Under the pieces are notes generated by a model. The model saw only the letters and a program-made list of their open reading frames with translations. It had not been told where the DNA came from and did no database searches. A program made the translations under genes and the position numbers. A stretch of DNA of 51,018 nucleotides from an uncultured Corynebacterium sp. (lineage in GTDB: Bacteria; Actinomycetota; Actinomycetes; Mycobacteriales; Mycobacteriaceae). Location: NCBI GenBank assembly GCA_946223355.1, contig CAMIPB010000018.1, positions 1-51,018 on the forward strand, given 5' to 3'. Position 1 is the first letter of the stretch, and each line of letters begins with the position of its first letter. Below, one piece after another: positions 15,912-24,284 of the stretch.

Positions 15912-17345
15912 ATGGCAAAGAAGTCTCGTCCGGTACACACGTGCTCGGAGTGCGATTACGTATCGCCGAAGTGGTTGGGCCGGTGCCCGGAATGTGGTTC
16001 GTGGGGAACCCTAGTGGAATCGGCACCGAGCGCCTTTGGCGGCACGGGCAAAAGCGGGGGCTCGCTGGGTGGGGGTGTCGCCCAGGCGGCGCTCGCAGGC
16101 CAGCTGGTCAAAGGCCTGACCCCTACTGCCCCGGCTGAGGCAATCACCAAGGTAAAAGCGTCCGCAAGCCAGGCAATCGGCACCGGTATCAGCGAGCTGG
16201 ACCGCGTGCTGGGCAAGGGGCTGGTACCCGGGTCCGTGGTGTTGATGGCGGGTGAGCCGGGCGTCGGTAAGTCCACGCTGTTGCTCGAGGTAGCGTCGCG
16301 CTGGTCGCAAATGGCCGCGCCAGGCGACGTCGGCAAGCGTACGGCGCTTTATGTGACCGCAGAGGAATCCGCGGGTCAGGTACGCGCCCGCGCGGAACGC
16401 ACTGATGCGCTACATGACACGCTATTTCTGGCTGCCGAGTCCAATCTTGATGTCGTGTTTGGCCACGTCGAGCAGGTCAAGCCTTCGCTTCTTATCGTGG
16501 ACTCGGTGCAGACGATGCACGCTGCGGGTGTTGAAGGCGTGGCTGGCGGAGTCGCGCAATCGCGTGCGGTTACCGCAGCCTTGACGACGCTCGCCAAAAC
16601 CACCGGCATCCCTGTCCTCCTGGTAGGTCATGTGACCAAGGACGGTAACGTCGCGGGACCGCGGGTGCTGGAACACCTCGTGGATGTGGTGCTCAACTTT
16701 GAGGGAGACAAGCAGTCTAGCCTGCGTATGCTGCGCGGGTTGAAGAACAGGTTTGGCGCGACTGACGAGGTGGGCTGCTTTGAGCAAACCGCACACGGCA
16801 TCAAGGAAGTGCCGGACCCATCTGGCCTGTTCCTATCACACCGAGGTAACACTCCGGACGGATCCGCGGTAACCGTGGCTATGGATGGTGTGCGCCCCAT
16901 CGTGGCCGAGGTTCAGGTGCTCACCGTGGACCCAGTGGCCAAGAATCCACGCCGCGTGGTCACGGGCCTTGACCACAACCGCGTCCCTATGGTGCTGGCC
17001 GTATTACAAGCCCGCGCTGGCCAGCGAACTAACGAAAAGGATGCTTATGTGGCCACGGTTGGCGGTATGCGCATTCAGGAAACAGCGACGGACCTTGCTG
17101 TTGCCTTAGCCACGTGGTCTTCCTTGCACGAAAAGCCACTTCCTGCCCGAACAGTGGTCATCGGTGAAGTGGGTCTTGCCGGTGAGCTGCGACGCGTGCC
17201 AGGAGTCGAGCGCAGACTCACCGAAGCCGCGCGACTGGGCTATAAGAATGCGATAGTCCCGGCCGGAGACAAGCTCACGGTTCCGGGACTTACGGTCAAG
17301 CAGGTTTCAACCCTCGGCGAAGCAATCGCCCTACTCGACTCTTAA
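15912..17345 (+). CDS. radA: DNA repair protein RadA (Sms)
   Basis: RecA-related ATPase/helicase that promotes branch migration in recombination repair. The 477 residues show a four-cysteine zinc finger (CSECDYVSPKWLGRCPECGS), a Gly-rich linker, Walker A GEPGVGKST (about residues 115-123), the RadA-specific KNRFG motif and a Lon-like C-terminal domain. Length is typical. In many actinobacteria disA follows radA; here the next gene converges after 28 nt and disA is absent. Its promoter must lie inside the repeat-rich stretch upstream. Confidence 0.96.
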   Translation: MAKKSRPVHTCSECDYVSPKWLGRCPECGSWGTLVESAPSAFGGTGKSGGSLGGGVAQAALAGQLVKGLTPTAPAEAITKVKASASQAIGTGISELDRVLGKGLVPGSVVLMAGEPGVGKSTLLLEVASRWSQMAAPGDVGKRTALYVTAEESAGQVRARAERTDALHDTLFLAAESNLDVVFGHVEQVKPSLLIVDSVQTMHAAGVEGVAGGVAQSRAVTAALTTLAKTTGIPVLLVGHVTKDGNVAGPRVLEHLVDVVLNFEGDKQSSLRMLRGLKNRFGATDEVGCFEQTAHGIKEVPDPSGLFLSHRGNTPDGSAVTVAMDGVRPIVAEVQVLTVDPVAKNPRRVVTGLDHNRVPMVLAVLQARAGQRTNEKDAYVATVGGMRIQETATDLAVALATWSSLHEKPLPARTVVIGEVGLAGELRRVPGVERRLTEAARLGYKNAIVPAGDKLTVPGLTVKQVSTLGEAIALLDS

Positions 17346-17373
17346 GGCCACTCGGGCCAACAAAAGCAGCTTA

Positions 17374-18126
17374 TTAGCGCAAGTTAAACGTCAGCGCTGG
17401 CGATGGGTTGTTTCCGATGACGGTGTGCAGGTAGTAGCCACCGGGTGGGGTCGGCTTACGGTCGCGGCACTGCTCAGGGGCAGAGCCCATGCGGGACCAC
17501 ACAGCTTCAAAGTGGCGCTTCCCGCCGGCCTTGAAGGTTTCATCACCTGTCAATACTGATGGGTAGCAGTCAGTATCGGACCAAATACGCTTGTTGGTAG
17601 CTAGGTCGTAAACCTCAAAGCGCAGAGTGTGCTCATCGAGGTCAATCTTGCAGTCCGCGCCGGTTGGGTTTTCAACGGTCATGTAGAAGGTGGGCTGCTG
17701 GCCTTCCTTGTAGGTGGATTCGTCGCTAGATGCAATCAGCTTCAGGTCCTCGAGCTTGCACGACTTAGCGCCCTTGGCGTCAGAGTTCTTGTCAGCTCCC
17801 TTGTACGGCGACGGCTTAGCAGGCCTGGATTCGGACTCTTTGGCTTCCGGTTCCTTGCTTTCCGACGCCTCCCCTGACGGTTCCGTTGAAGAATCCGCTG
17901 GGGACTCCGCTGAAGAATCCGCAGCCTGCGTCGTGGTTTCAGCAGCCGGGGTCGCGGGTGCCGCGGAACTAGTTTCAGCAGGCGCGGCGTCGTTGTTTTT
18001 GTCTCCGAACGCCGCGGTAAGTCCCCAAATAAGTAGGGCTACAACAACGAGTAGACCTATGAGCGCGGCGGCGCGGCGACGCTGGTAGATCTCGCGAGGT
18101 AATTTACGGGGAGACTGGTTAGACAC
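17374..18126 (-). CDS. single-pass membrane protein, Rv3587c-like
   Basis: 250-residue protein with a short basic cytoplasmic N-terminus and one membrane helix (AALIGLLVVVALLIWGLTAAF, about residues 18-38). A Ser/Ala/Glu/Pro-rich linker (about residues 48-112) leads to an extracytoplasmic beta-rich domain with four cysteines (CKLEDL, ADCKI, TDCYP, EQCRD). The architecture and place next to carbonic anhydrase match Rv3587c of M. tuberculosis. Biochemical function is unknown to me. The linker suggests the domain is held away from the membrane within the cell wall. Confidence 0.82.
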   Translation of the reverse strand: MSNQSPRKLPREIYQRRRAAALIGLLVVVALLIWGLTAAFGDKNNDAAPAETSSAAPATPAAETTTQAADSSAESPADSSTEPSGEASESKEPEAKESESRPAKPSPYKGADKNSDAKGAKSCKLEDLKLIASSDESTYKEGQQPTFYMTVENPTGADCKIDLDEHTLRFEVYDLATNKRIWSDTDCYPSVLTGDETFKAGGKRHFEAVWSRMGSAPEQCRDRKPTPPGGYYLHTVIGNNPSPALTFNLR

Positions 18127-18224
18127 GTTTTCTATGTTAAAGGGTGCAGGGTACCGGGGTGGGCAACGCCCGCCCGCGTGTCTAGCTTGCGACCTGCGGG
18201 CGGCATCGCGTCCAGCGCAATCGT

Positions 18225-18848
18225 TTAGCGCACACCCTCCAATACGATTTCCTCAACCTTGCCACCGTCGAGGAGGTAGCGCAGTCCAACAATGCCCACT
18301 ACGCCTGACTGGAGTTTTTCCTCCAGCTTGGGTGCACGGGCACGCAGCAGCTGAACTGTCTGGGCGATGTGTTCACGTTCCACATCAGCGGTATCGTGCT
18401 TCTCGGCGCGCTGGGCAACCAGCGCTGAAAGAGACACTTGCTCGACGATGGTGCGCTGGTACCCACGAGGTAACTCGCCGCCGTCCATAACCCCTGCGGT
18501 GGCTTTCACCGCGCCGCAAGACTCATGCCCCATGACTACGAGCAGGTTTGCATCGAGGTTTTCCACTGCGAATTCCACCGACGCCAGCACTGCGTTGTCG
18601 ATGACTTGGCCGGCGGTGCGGATAACGAAGGCGTCGCCAAGGCCGAGGTCAAAGACCAGTTCAGCGGGCACGCGAGAGTCAGAGCACGACAAAACAACTA
18701 CCCGTGGATCTTGTCCTTCTACGAGCAGGCTGCGACGTTGTGAGTTGGTGTTGGGGTGCGCAGGGTTGTCGGCGGCAAAGCGCTGGTTGCCTTCTTTTAG
18801 GTCGTCCCACACCTGCTGCGGTGTGGGTACTGCGTCAATCAAAGTCAT
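18225..18848 (-). CDS. beta-class carbonic anhydrase
   Basis: Zinc enzyme interconverting CO2 and bicarbonate, 207 residues. The zinc ligands are in SCSDSRVPAE (Cys about residue 55, with the Asp/Arg dyad) and in GHESCGAVKA (His and Cys about residues 107 and 110). It is the counterpart of CanB (Rv3588c) by position. Start ATG 18848 lies 7 nt from TATAAT on the same strand, so the mRNA is probably leaderless. The gene is back to back with mutY, 36 nt apart. Confidence 0.94.
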   Translation of the reverse strand: MTLIDAVPTPQQVWDDLKEGNQRFAADNPAHPNTNSQRRSLLVEGQDPRVVVLSCSDSRVPAELVFDLGLGDAFVIRTAGQVIDNAVLASVEFAVENLDANLLVVMGHESCGAVKATAGVMDGGELPRGYQRTIVEQVSLSALVAQRAEKHDTADVEREHIAQTVQLLRARAPKLEEKLQSGVVGIVGLRYLLDGGKVEEIVLEGVR

Positions 18849-18855
18849 GCTCGTT

Positions 18856-18861
18856 ATTATA
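18856..18861 (-). promoter_or_regulatory. -10 box of the carbonic anhydrase gene
   Basis: TATAAT (minus strand) with a 7-nt gap to ATG 18848; a perfect consensus match and leaderless geometry. Confidence 0.6.
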
Positions 18862-18867
18862 GGAGCC

Positions 18868-18873
18868 TATACT
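18868..18873 (+). promoter_or_regulatory. -10 box of mutY
   Basis: TATACT with an 11-nt gap to ATG 18885, giving a predicted 5' UTR of only about 4 nt. It is 6 bp from the oppositely directed TATAAT. Confidence 0.5.
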
Positions 18874-18884
18874 GTTACGCCGAT

Positions 18885-19787
18885 ATGTCTGACCACAATT
18901 CTTCCTCCGCCTCGTTGACCAATAGCCTGCTCGCGTGGTTTGACGCGCATGAGCGTTCCTTGCCGTGGCGTGAGCCTGACACGACTGCGTGGGGTGTGCT
19001 GCTATCTGAAGTGATGAGCCAGCAAACACCCGTGGCGCGCGTGGCGCCTATTTGGTTGGAGTGGATGAAACGCTGGCCTACCCCGCGTGATTTCGCGGCG
19101 GCGCGCACTGATGATGTCTTGCGCGCTTGGGGTTCTTTGGGCTACCCACGGCGTGCGTTGCGCTTACATGAAGCTGCTATTGCGATCTGCGAGCGGCACG
19201 GAGGTGTGGTTCCTGATGACGTGGATGCACTGCTGGCTTTGCCGGGTATCGGTGAGTACACGGCTCGTGCGGTTGCATGTTTCGCTTATGGTCACAACGT
19301 CCCCGTAGTGGATACAAATGTACGCCGGGTTTATGCCCGCGCTATCGACGCCCGCTTTCTCCAGCCGGCGGCTTCGAAGAGGGAGCTGGGGCTCGTCGGA
19401 AAGCTCGTGGAAGCTGAACCTGCACGTGGCCCACGGATTTCTGCCGCGCTCATGGAACTTGGCGCGTTGGTGTGTACCGCTAAAAGCCCAGCGTGCGATA
19501 GTTGCCCCATTGTCCGGCATTGTGCGTGGCAAAAGGCAGGGTGTCCTGCACCGTCTGCAGACGAGCTAGCCAAGGCTAAAAAACGGGTGCAGAAATTTGT
19601 GGGCACGGATCGGCAGGTTCGCGGCAAAATCATGGCTGTGCTGCGCGCGGCTGATGGCCCGGTTGAACGCAGCGCTATCGACGTCGTTTGGCCCGATGGT
19701 GCCCAGCGCTCACGGGCGTTGTTCTCGCTTATCGACGACGGCTTGGCCGTCCAGCATTCCGACGGCCGGTTCGCCTTGCCTAGCTAG
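18885..19787 (+). CDS. mutY: A/G-specific adenine glycosylase MutY
   Basis: Base-excision repair enzyme removing adenine mispaired with 8-oxoguanine. The 300 residues contain EVMSQQTPVARV, the helix-hairpin-helix LPGIGEYTARAV with catalytic Asp in VVDTNVRR, and the [4Fe-4S] cluster cysteines spaced C-X6-C-X2-C-X5-C (CTAKSPACDSCPIVRHC). No ribosome site precedes the start. The C-terminal recognition domain is shorter than in E. coli MutY, as usual in actinobacteria. Confidence 0.95.
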   Translation: MSDHNSSSASLTNSLLAWFDAHERSLPWREPDTTAWGVLLSEVMSQQTPVARVAPIWLEWMKRWPTPRDFAAARTDDVLRAWGSLGYPRRALRLHEAAIAICERHGGVVPDDVDALLALPGIGEYTARAVACFAYGHNVPVVDTNVRRVYARAIDARFLQPAASKRELGLVGKLVEAEPARGPRISAALMELGALVCTAKSPACDSCPIVRHCAWQKAGCPAPSADELAKAKKRVQKFVGTDRQVRGKIMAVLRAADGPVERSAIDVVWPDGAQRSRALFSLIDDGLAVQHSDGRFALPS

Positions 19788-19802
19788 GGCATAAACGCTT
19801 GC

Positions 19803-19976
19803 CTACTTGCGCCAGCGACCGCGAAAGTGCAGGCCACCGGGAAGGTTGACATAGTAGCCACCGCGGGTGTTCAGCGTGAGCGGGCCAATTTTTGTGGAAC
19901 CAGAGGCACCGGTTTTGGAGAAGTTAATCCAGCTGTTTTTGCCCAGCTTTTTGCGTTTCCGGAAATACAAACTCAT
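19803..19976 (-). CDS. DUF4236 small basic protein
   Basis: 57-residue protein too short for many gene finders. It starts MSLYFRKRKKLGKNSW at ATG 19976 and continues INFSKTGASGS, GPLTLNTRGGYYVNLPGG and LHFRGRWRK to TAG at 19803. The order FRK-(basic)-INFSKTG-S-G-(TRG)-YYVNLPG is that of the DUF4236 domain, which is usually at the N-terminus of larger proteins; here the domain stands alone. It fills the gap after mutY and converges with it by 15 nt. Function is unknown. Confidence 0.82.
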   Translation of the reverse strand: MSLYFRKRKKLGKNSWINFSKTGASGSTKIGPLTLNTRGGYYVNLPGGLHFRGRWRK

Positions 19977-20064
19977 GTCTTCATACTTTAGCGCAACTGC
20001 ACCGGTACGCCGGGTTTAATGATGCTGACCAGAGCTTGGCTGCGAGCTGGGGAGCTTATTGCGC

Positions 20065-20070
20065 TAATCT
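20065..20070 (+). promoter_or_regulatory. -10 box of the lipase gene (leaderless start)
   Basis: TAATCT ends 6 nt before GTG 20077. Confidence 0.4.
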
Positions 20071-20076
20071 AATACG

Positions 20077-21330
20077 GTGGCTAGACGACGAATCCTTGGA
20101 ATTTCACTTGCACTCACCATTGCACTTGGCAGTGTGGCCCCTGCCTATGCGCAGGCTGGCGAAGCTACCGGGCAGGCCCAACGTGGTGCAGGCTCAATAG
20201 TGGCGGCGGTAGGAACCACGCATGCGGTGCAGCGCGGTTCATCGGGAGCGCCGATTTCCGCTACTCGTTTGCGCTATATGTCCACCACTCAGCACGGGCG
20301 AGAGGTGCCGGTCCGGGCAACACTGCTCGAACCTACGAAGCCTTGGCGCGGCAAAGGTAAACGCCCGCTCGTGGTGCTCGCACCCGGAACTCGTGGTGCA
20401 GGAGATTCTTGCGGACCAACCAGTGCCGAGTTCATGGTGGGACGTTTCCAACGTGGGCACCTGAATTTCAATTACGAATACGCTTCGCAACTGCAGTTGG
20501 TGGAGCTTGGTGCCCGGGTGATCGTCACGGACTACATCGGAATGGGAACCGATGGCCACCACACTTACGTCAACAACATCGAGTCCGCTCATGCGGTACT
20601 CGATGCCGCTCGAGCGGGCATACGGCAGGCAGGTCTTGCAGCTGATACCCCGGTAGGATTATTTGGCTACTCTCAAGGCGGAGGCGCGGCAGCTGCAGCC
20701 GCAGAACACGCAGCTACTTACGCGCCAGAACTGAATATCAAGGGCACATACGCCGGTGCACCGGTAGCTAATTTGCCGATGGTGATGAACGCTGTGGACG
20801 GTTCAGATATCGTGCATGTGTTGGGCTATGCCATCAACGGATTCGCTTCCCGTAATGCGGACTTTCGTTCTGAACTGCATCGGCATCTCAATGCCCGCGG
20901 CAAACGTTTCCTGCGCGAAGCAGCACACGCCTGCATCGGTGATTCCATAGCGCGCTGGGCTTTTACCGATTCCCGCACACTGACGCGCTCTGGCCTGAGC
21001 TTCGGCCAGCTCATCCGGAAAAATCCTAACCTTCTAGCCGTCCTCACCGAACAAAACCTGGGACGACGAAAGCTGAACGCACCGATTCTTATTGGATCCG
21101 CAAAAACTGATCAGACCATCCCCTACCGCCAGGCGAAAAAGCTCGCCCGGGACTATTGCGCCTCAGGCGGCAATGTCACGTTCCTGCCCGTGAACGCTGG
21201 CGCACCTGTTTATAAAACGGCAGTTAACCACGCAGCAGCTTATATTCCGTCCTCCCTGCAGGGCGTGGATTTCCTCATGGACCGGTTCAACGAAAAAACC
21301 GCGCACAGTAACTGTGCGCGGTTAGGCTAA
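20077..21330 (+). CDS. secreted lipase (LIP family, PF03583 type)
   Basis: Predicted exported triacylglycerol lipase/esterase of 417 residues. A classical signal peptide (basic MARRR, hydrophobic core, cleavage near AYAQA, about residue 26) precedes an alpha/beta-hydrolase domain. The nucleophile elbow is GYSQGGGAAA (Ser about residue 203), an acid lies in GSAKTDQTIPY and a His in NHAAAY. GTG 20077 fits the promoter geometry and gives a normal signal peptide. Its last 11 codons also encode the clpC terminator hairpin on the other strand. Confidence 0.88.
   Translation: MARRRILGISLALTIALGSVAPAYAQAGEATGQAQRGAGSIVAAVGTTHAVQRGSSGAPISATRLRYMSTTQHGREVPVRATLLEPTKPWRGKGKRPLVVLAPGTRGAGDSCGPTSAEFMVGRFQRGHLNFNYEYASQLQLVELGARVIVTDYIGMGTDGHHTYVNNIESAHAVLDAARAGIRQAGLAADTPVGLFGYSQGGGAAAAAAEHAATYAPELNIKGTYAGAPVANLPMVMNAVDGSDIVHVLGYAINGFASRNADFRSELHRHLNARGKRFLREAAHACIGDSIARWAFTDSRTLTRSGLSFGQLIRKNPNLLAVLTEQNLGRRKLNAPILIGSAKTDQTIPYRQAKKLARDYCASGGNVTFLPVNAGAPVYKTAVNHAAAYIPSSLQGVDFLMDRFNEKTAHSNCARLG
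21293..21323 (-). terminator. Rho-independent terminator of clpC inside the lipase CDS
   Basis: Perfect 13-bp arms AACCGCGCACAGT and ACTGTGCGCGGTT (21297-21309, 21311-21323). Read on the minus strand they are followed by a run of T (complement of A 21293-21298). It starts 17 nt after the clpC stop. Confidence 0.85.
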
Positions 21331-21339
21331 TCGACCTAA

Positions 21340-24036
21340 TTAAGCCTGTGCTCCACCAGCGGAGTCAGGATTCTGGCCTGTATTCGGCGTTACCGTGTTG
21401 GTAGGAACCGAGCCGCCTGGAACCAAAACTTCTTCGCTGTCACGAACTGCGGTGGTGTCCTCGCCGAAGGTCTCTTCTGGCAAAGGACGTGGGCGTGGAG
21501 TGAAAGTGAAAGTAGCTTCCTTGTTGTCCTTAGACTCACCGTCCCAACCTTCAACGTCGACGGTGACAATCTCACCGGCACCGAGTTCACCGAAGAGGAT
21601 CTTCTCACTCAAGGTGTCCTCGATTTCGCGCTGGATGGTACGACGCAGCGGACGAGCACCCAAAACTGGGTCAAATCCACGCTGAGCCAGCAGGTTACGA
21701 GCCTTATCCGTGAGCTCGATGCCCATGTCCTTTTCAGCCAACTGCGTGTCAGTACGAGAAATGAGTAGGTCAACCATCTTGACGATGTCCTCACGGCTGA
21801 GCTGGTGGAAGACCACAACGTCATCAATACGGTTCAAGAACTCAGGGCGGAAGTGCTTCTTCAACTCATCGTTGACCTTGTTCTTCATGCGCTCGTACTG
21901 CGCATCGGAATCAGTCTCATTGTCAGCGGTGAAGCCCAAGCCCACAGCCTTGGAAATATCTTGCGTACCCAGGTTGGAGGTGAAGATCAGCACGGTGTTC
22001 TTGAAATCCACCACACGACCTTGGCCGTCGGTGAGGCGACCTTCTTCCAGCACCTGCAGCAAGGTGTTGTAAATCTCCTTGTGTGCCTTCTCAATCTCAT
22101 CGAAGAGCACTACAGAAAATGGCTTGCGACGAACCTTCTCGGTGAGCTGACCGCCTTCTTCGTGGCCAACGTATCCCGGAGGGGCACCGAACAGGCGGGA
22201 AGCGGTGAAGCGGTCATGGAACTCACCCATGTCGATGGAGATGAGGGAATCTTCATCACCAAACAAGAACTCAGCAAGTGCCTTGGACAGCTCCGTCTTA
22301 CCCACACCGGATGGTCCGGCGAAGATAAAGGAACCGGAAGGACGCTTAGGATCCTTGAGGCCGGCACGGGTGCGTCGAATAGCTCGGGATACAGACTTAA
22401 CAGCCTCGTCCTGGCCAATGATGCGCTTGTGCAGCACATCTTCCATCTTGAGCAGGCGGTTAGTCTCAGACTCGGTGAGCTTGAATACTGGGATGCCTGT
22501 CCAGTGCGCCAGAACCTCTGCAATCTGATCTTCGCCTACCTCGGCGATCTCCTGCAGGTCACCTGCACGCCACTGCTTTTCCTTTTCCGTGCGCTCTTCA
22601 TTCAAAGTACGCTCCTGCTCGCGCAGATCAGCGGCCTTTTCAAAGTCCTGCGCGTCAATCGCAGCTTCCTTTTCCTGACGCAAAGCCGCGATCTTGTCGT
22701 CGACTTCCTGCAGACCCTTCGGTGCGGTCATGCGCTTAATTCGCATGCGAGCACCGGCCTCATCAAGAAGGTCAACGGCCTTGTCTGGCAAGAAACGATC
22801 GTTGATGTAGCGATCAGACAGTGAAGCCGCCGCCTTCAGAGCTTCATCGGTGTAGGACACACGGTGGTGTGCCTCATAACGGTCACGCAGACCGGTAAGA
22901 ATCTTAACGGTGTCCTCGAGCGATGGTTCGCCCACCTGCACTGGCTGGAAACGACGCTCAAGTGCTGCGTCCTTCTCAATGTGCTTGCGATATTCCTCCA
23001 AGGTAGTTGCACCGATGGTCTGGAGCTCACCGCGCGCAAGCTTTGGCTTAAGCAGGCTGGCTGCGTCAATAGCGCCCTCAGCCGCGCCAGCGCCTACGAG
23101 GGAGTGAATCTCATCGATGAACAAGATGATGTCGCCGCGCTGATTGATCTCCTTGAGTACCTTCTTCAGGCGCTCCTCGAAGTCACCGCGGTAGCGGGAT
23201 CCTGCAATGAGTGAACCCAAGTCCAGGGAGTAAACCTGCTTGTCCTTCAAAGTCTCAGGAACCTTGCCATTTACGATGTCCAGGGCAAGGCCCTCAACAA
23301 CCGCGGTCTTACCTACACCCGGCTCACCGATGAGCACTGGGTTGTTCTTGGTACGACGCGAAAGCACCTGCATGATTCGCTCGATTTCGGTCTCACGGCC
23401 AACAACTGGATCCAGCTTGCCATCCTTAGCAGCCTTGGTGAGGTTACGGCCGAACTGATCCAAAACCAATGAGTTGGAACGATCCCCGGAGTTGCCTCCG
23501 CCCTGACCCATGGTGCGACCCAGTGAACCAGCACCAGCACCAGCTCCTGCGCCTACTGGGCCACCGCCCTGGCCCTGGCCGCCTTCTTCCTGGTTGCCCT
23601 CGTATCCCGACAGCAACTGGATAACGGTCTGGCGCACGCGTGGCAGGTCAGCGCCCAGTTTGGTCAATACTTGTGCTGCAACGCCTTCGCCCTCGCGGAT
23701 AAGTCCAAGCAACAGGAACTCAGTACCGATGTACTTGTGTCCCATCTGCAGCCCCTCACGCAGGGAAAGCTCCAGCACCTTCTTTGCGCGTGGAGTAAAT
23801 GGAATGTGTCCTGTTGGTGGCTGGTTGCCGTGGCCGATAATTTCCTCGACCTCACGGCGGACGTCATCAAGCTGGATGCCCATGGATTCCAGAGCCTTGG
23901 CTGCTACGCCTTCACCCTCACTAATGAGCCCCAGCAGGATGTGCTCGGTGCCAATGTAATTGTGGTTAAGCAGTCGCGCTTCCTCTTGTGCAAGCACAAT
24001 GACGCGACGCGCGCGGTCAGTAAACCGTTCAAACAT
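21340..24036 (-). CDS. clpC: ATP-dependent Clp protease ATPase subunit ClpC
   Basis: AAA+ unfoldase feeding substrates to ClpP, 898 residues. The N-domain begins FERFTDRARRVIVLAQEEA with two Clp-N repeats. Walker A of AAA-1 is GEPGVGKTAVVEG, a UVR-type middle region follows (AIDAQDFEKAADLREQERTL), and Walker A of AAA-2 is GPSGVGKTELSKA. The C-terminal tail is Pro/Thr/Gly-rich. ATG 24036 is chosen because corynebacterial and mycobacterial ClpC start MFERFT. The 3' end converges on the lipase gene with a shared terminator region. In C. glutamicum clpC is activated by ClgR; a fitting site lies upstream. Confidence 0.96.
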   Translation of the reverse strand: MFERFTDRARRVIVLAQEEARLLNHNYIGTEHILLGLISEGEGVAAKALESMGIQLDDVRREVEEIIGHGNQPPTGHIPFTPRAKKVLELSLREGLQMGHKYIGTEFLLLGLIREGEGVAAQVLTKLGADLPRVRQTVIQLLSGYEGNQEEGGQGQGGGPVGAGAGAGAGSLGRTMGQGGGNSGDRSNSLVLDQFGRNLTKAAKDGKLDPVVGRETEIERIMQVLSRRTKNNPVLIGEPGVGKTAVVEGLALDIVNGKVPETLKDKQVYSLDLGSLIAGSRYRGDFEERLKKVLKEINQRGDIILFIDEIHSLVGAGAAEGAIDAASLLKPKLARGELQTIGATTLEEYRKHIEKDAALERRFQPVQVGEPSLEDTVKILTGLRDRYEAHHRVSYTDEALKAAASLSDRYINDRFLPDKAVDLLDEAGARMRIKRMTAPKGLQEVDDKIAALRQEKEAAIDAQDFEKAADLREQERTLNEERTEKEKQWRAGDLQEIAEVGEDQIAEVLAHWTGIPVFKLTESETNRLLKMEDVLHKRIIGQDEAVKSVSRAIRRTRAGLKDPKRPSGSFIFAGPSGVGKTELSKALAEFLFGDEDSLISIDMGEFHDRFTASRLFGAPPGYVGHEEGGQLTEKVRRKPFSVVLFDEIEKAHKEIYNTLLQVLEEGRLTDGQGRVVDFKNTVLIFTSNLGTQDISKAVGLGFTADNETDSDAQYERMKNKVNDELKKHFRPEFLNRIDDVVVFHQLSREDIVKMVDLLISRTDTQLAEKDMGIELTDKARNLLAQRGFDPVLGARPLRRTIQREIEDTLSEKILFGELGAGEIVTVDVEGWDGESKDNKEATFTFTPRPRPLPEETFGEDTTAVRDSEEVLVPGGSVPTNTVTPNTGQNPDSAGGAQA

Positions 24037-24190
24037 GTTTCTTTCATCCCCTTTGGGCAATCGATTAGCAGGTGATCTTTTCTCGATCCATTCCTAAGTT
24101 GCATCCACCATAACGCGCGCCCTGACAAACCCATTCACCGAAGAACTCGCCACCTGCACAAATTTCACCATTTACGCAGTTCAAGCCGGA

Positions 24191-24208
24191 TGTACGCCCG
24201 TAGCGAAC
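24191..24208. promoter_or_regulatory. candidate ClgR-binding site upstream of clpC
   Basis: TGTACGCCCGTAGCGAAC fits the corynebacterial ClgR consensus WNNWCGCYNANRGCGWWS, as I recall it, with one mismatch. It lies about 155 bp upstream of clpC and about 80 bp upstream of the divergent dehydrogenase gene. Confidence 0.45.
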
Positions 24209-24284
24209 ACCCTTCGAACACTCGAATCCCCGCTTAAGTATTTACTCCAAAACGCTGCATACTTTTCACTCGCCGATTAATCTC

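Noticed and set aside
24200..24230. SOS (LexA) box upstream of clpC
   Set aside because: TCGAACA half-site is present, but the matching TGTTCGA half at proper spacing is not.
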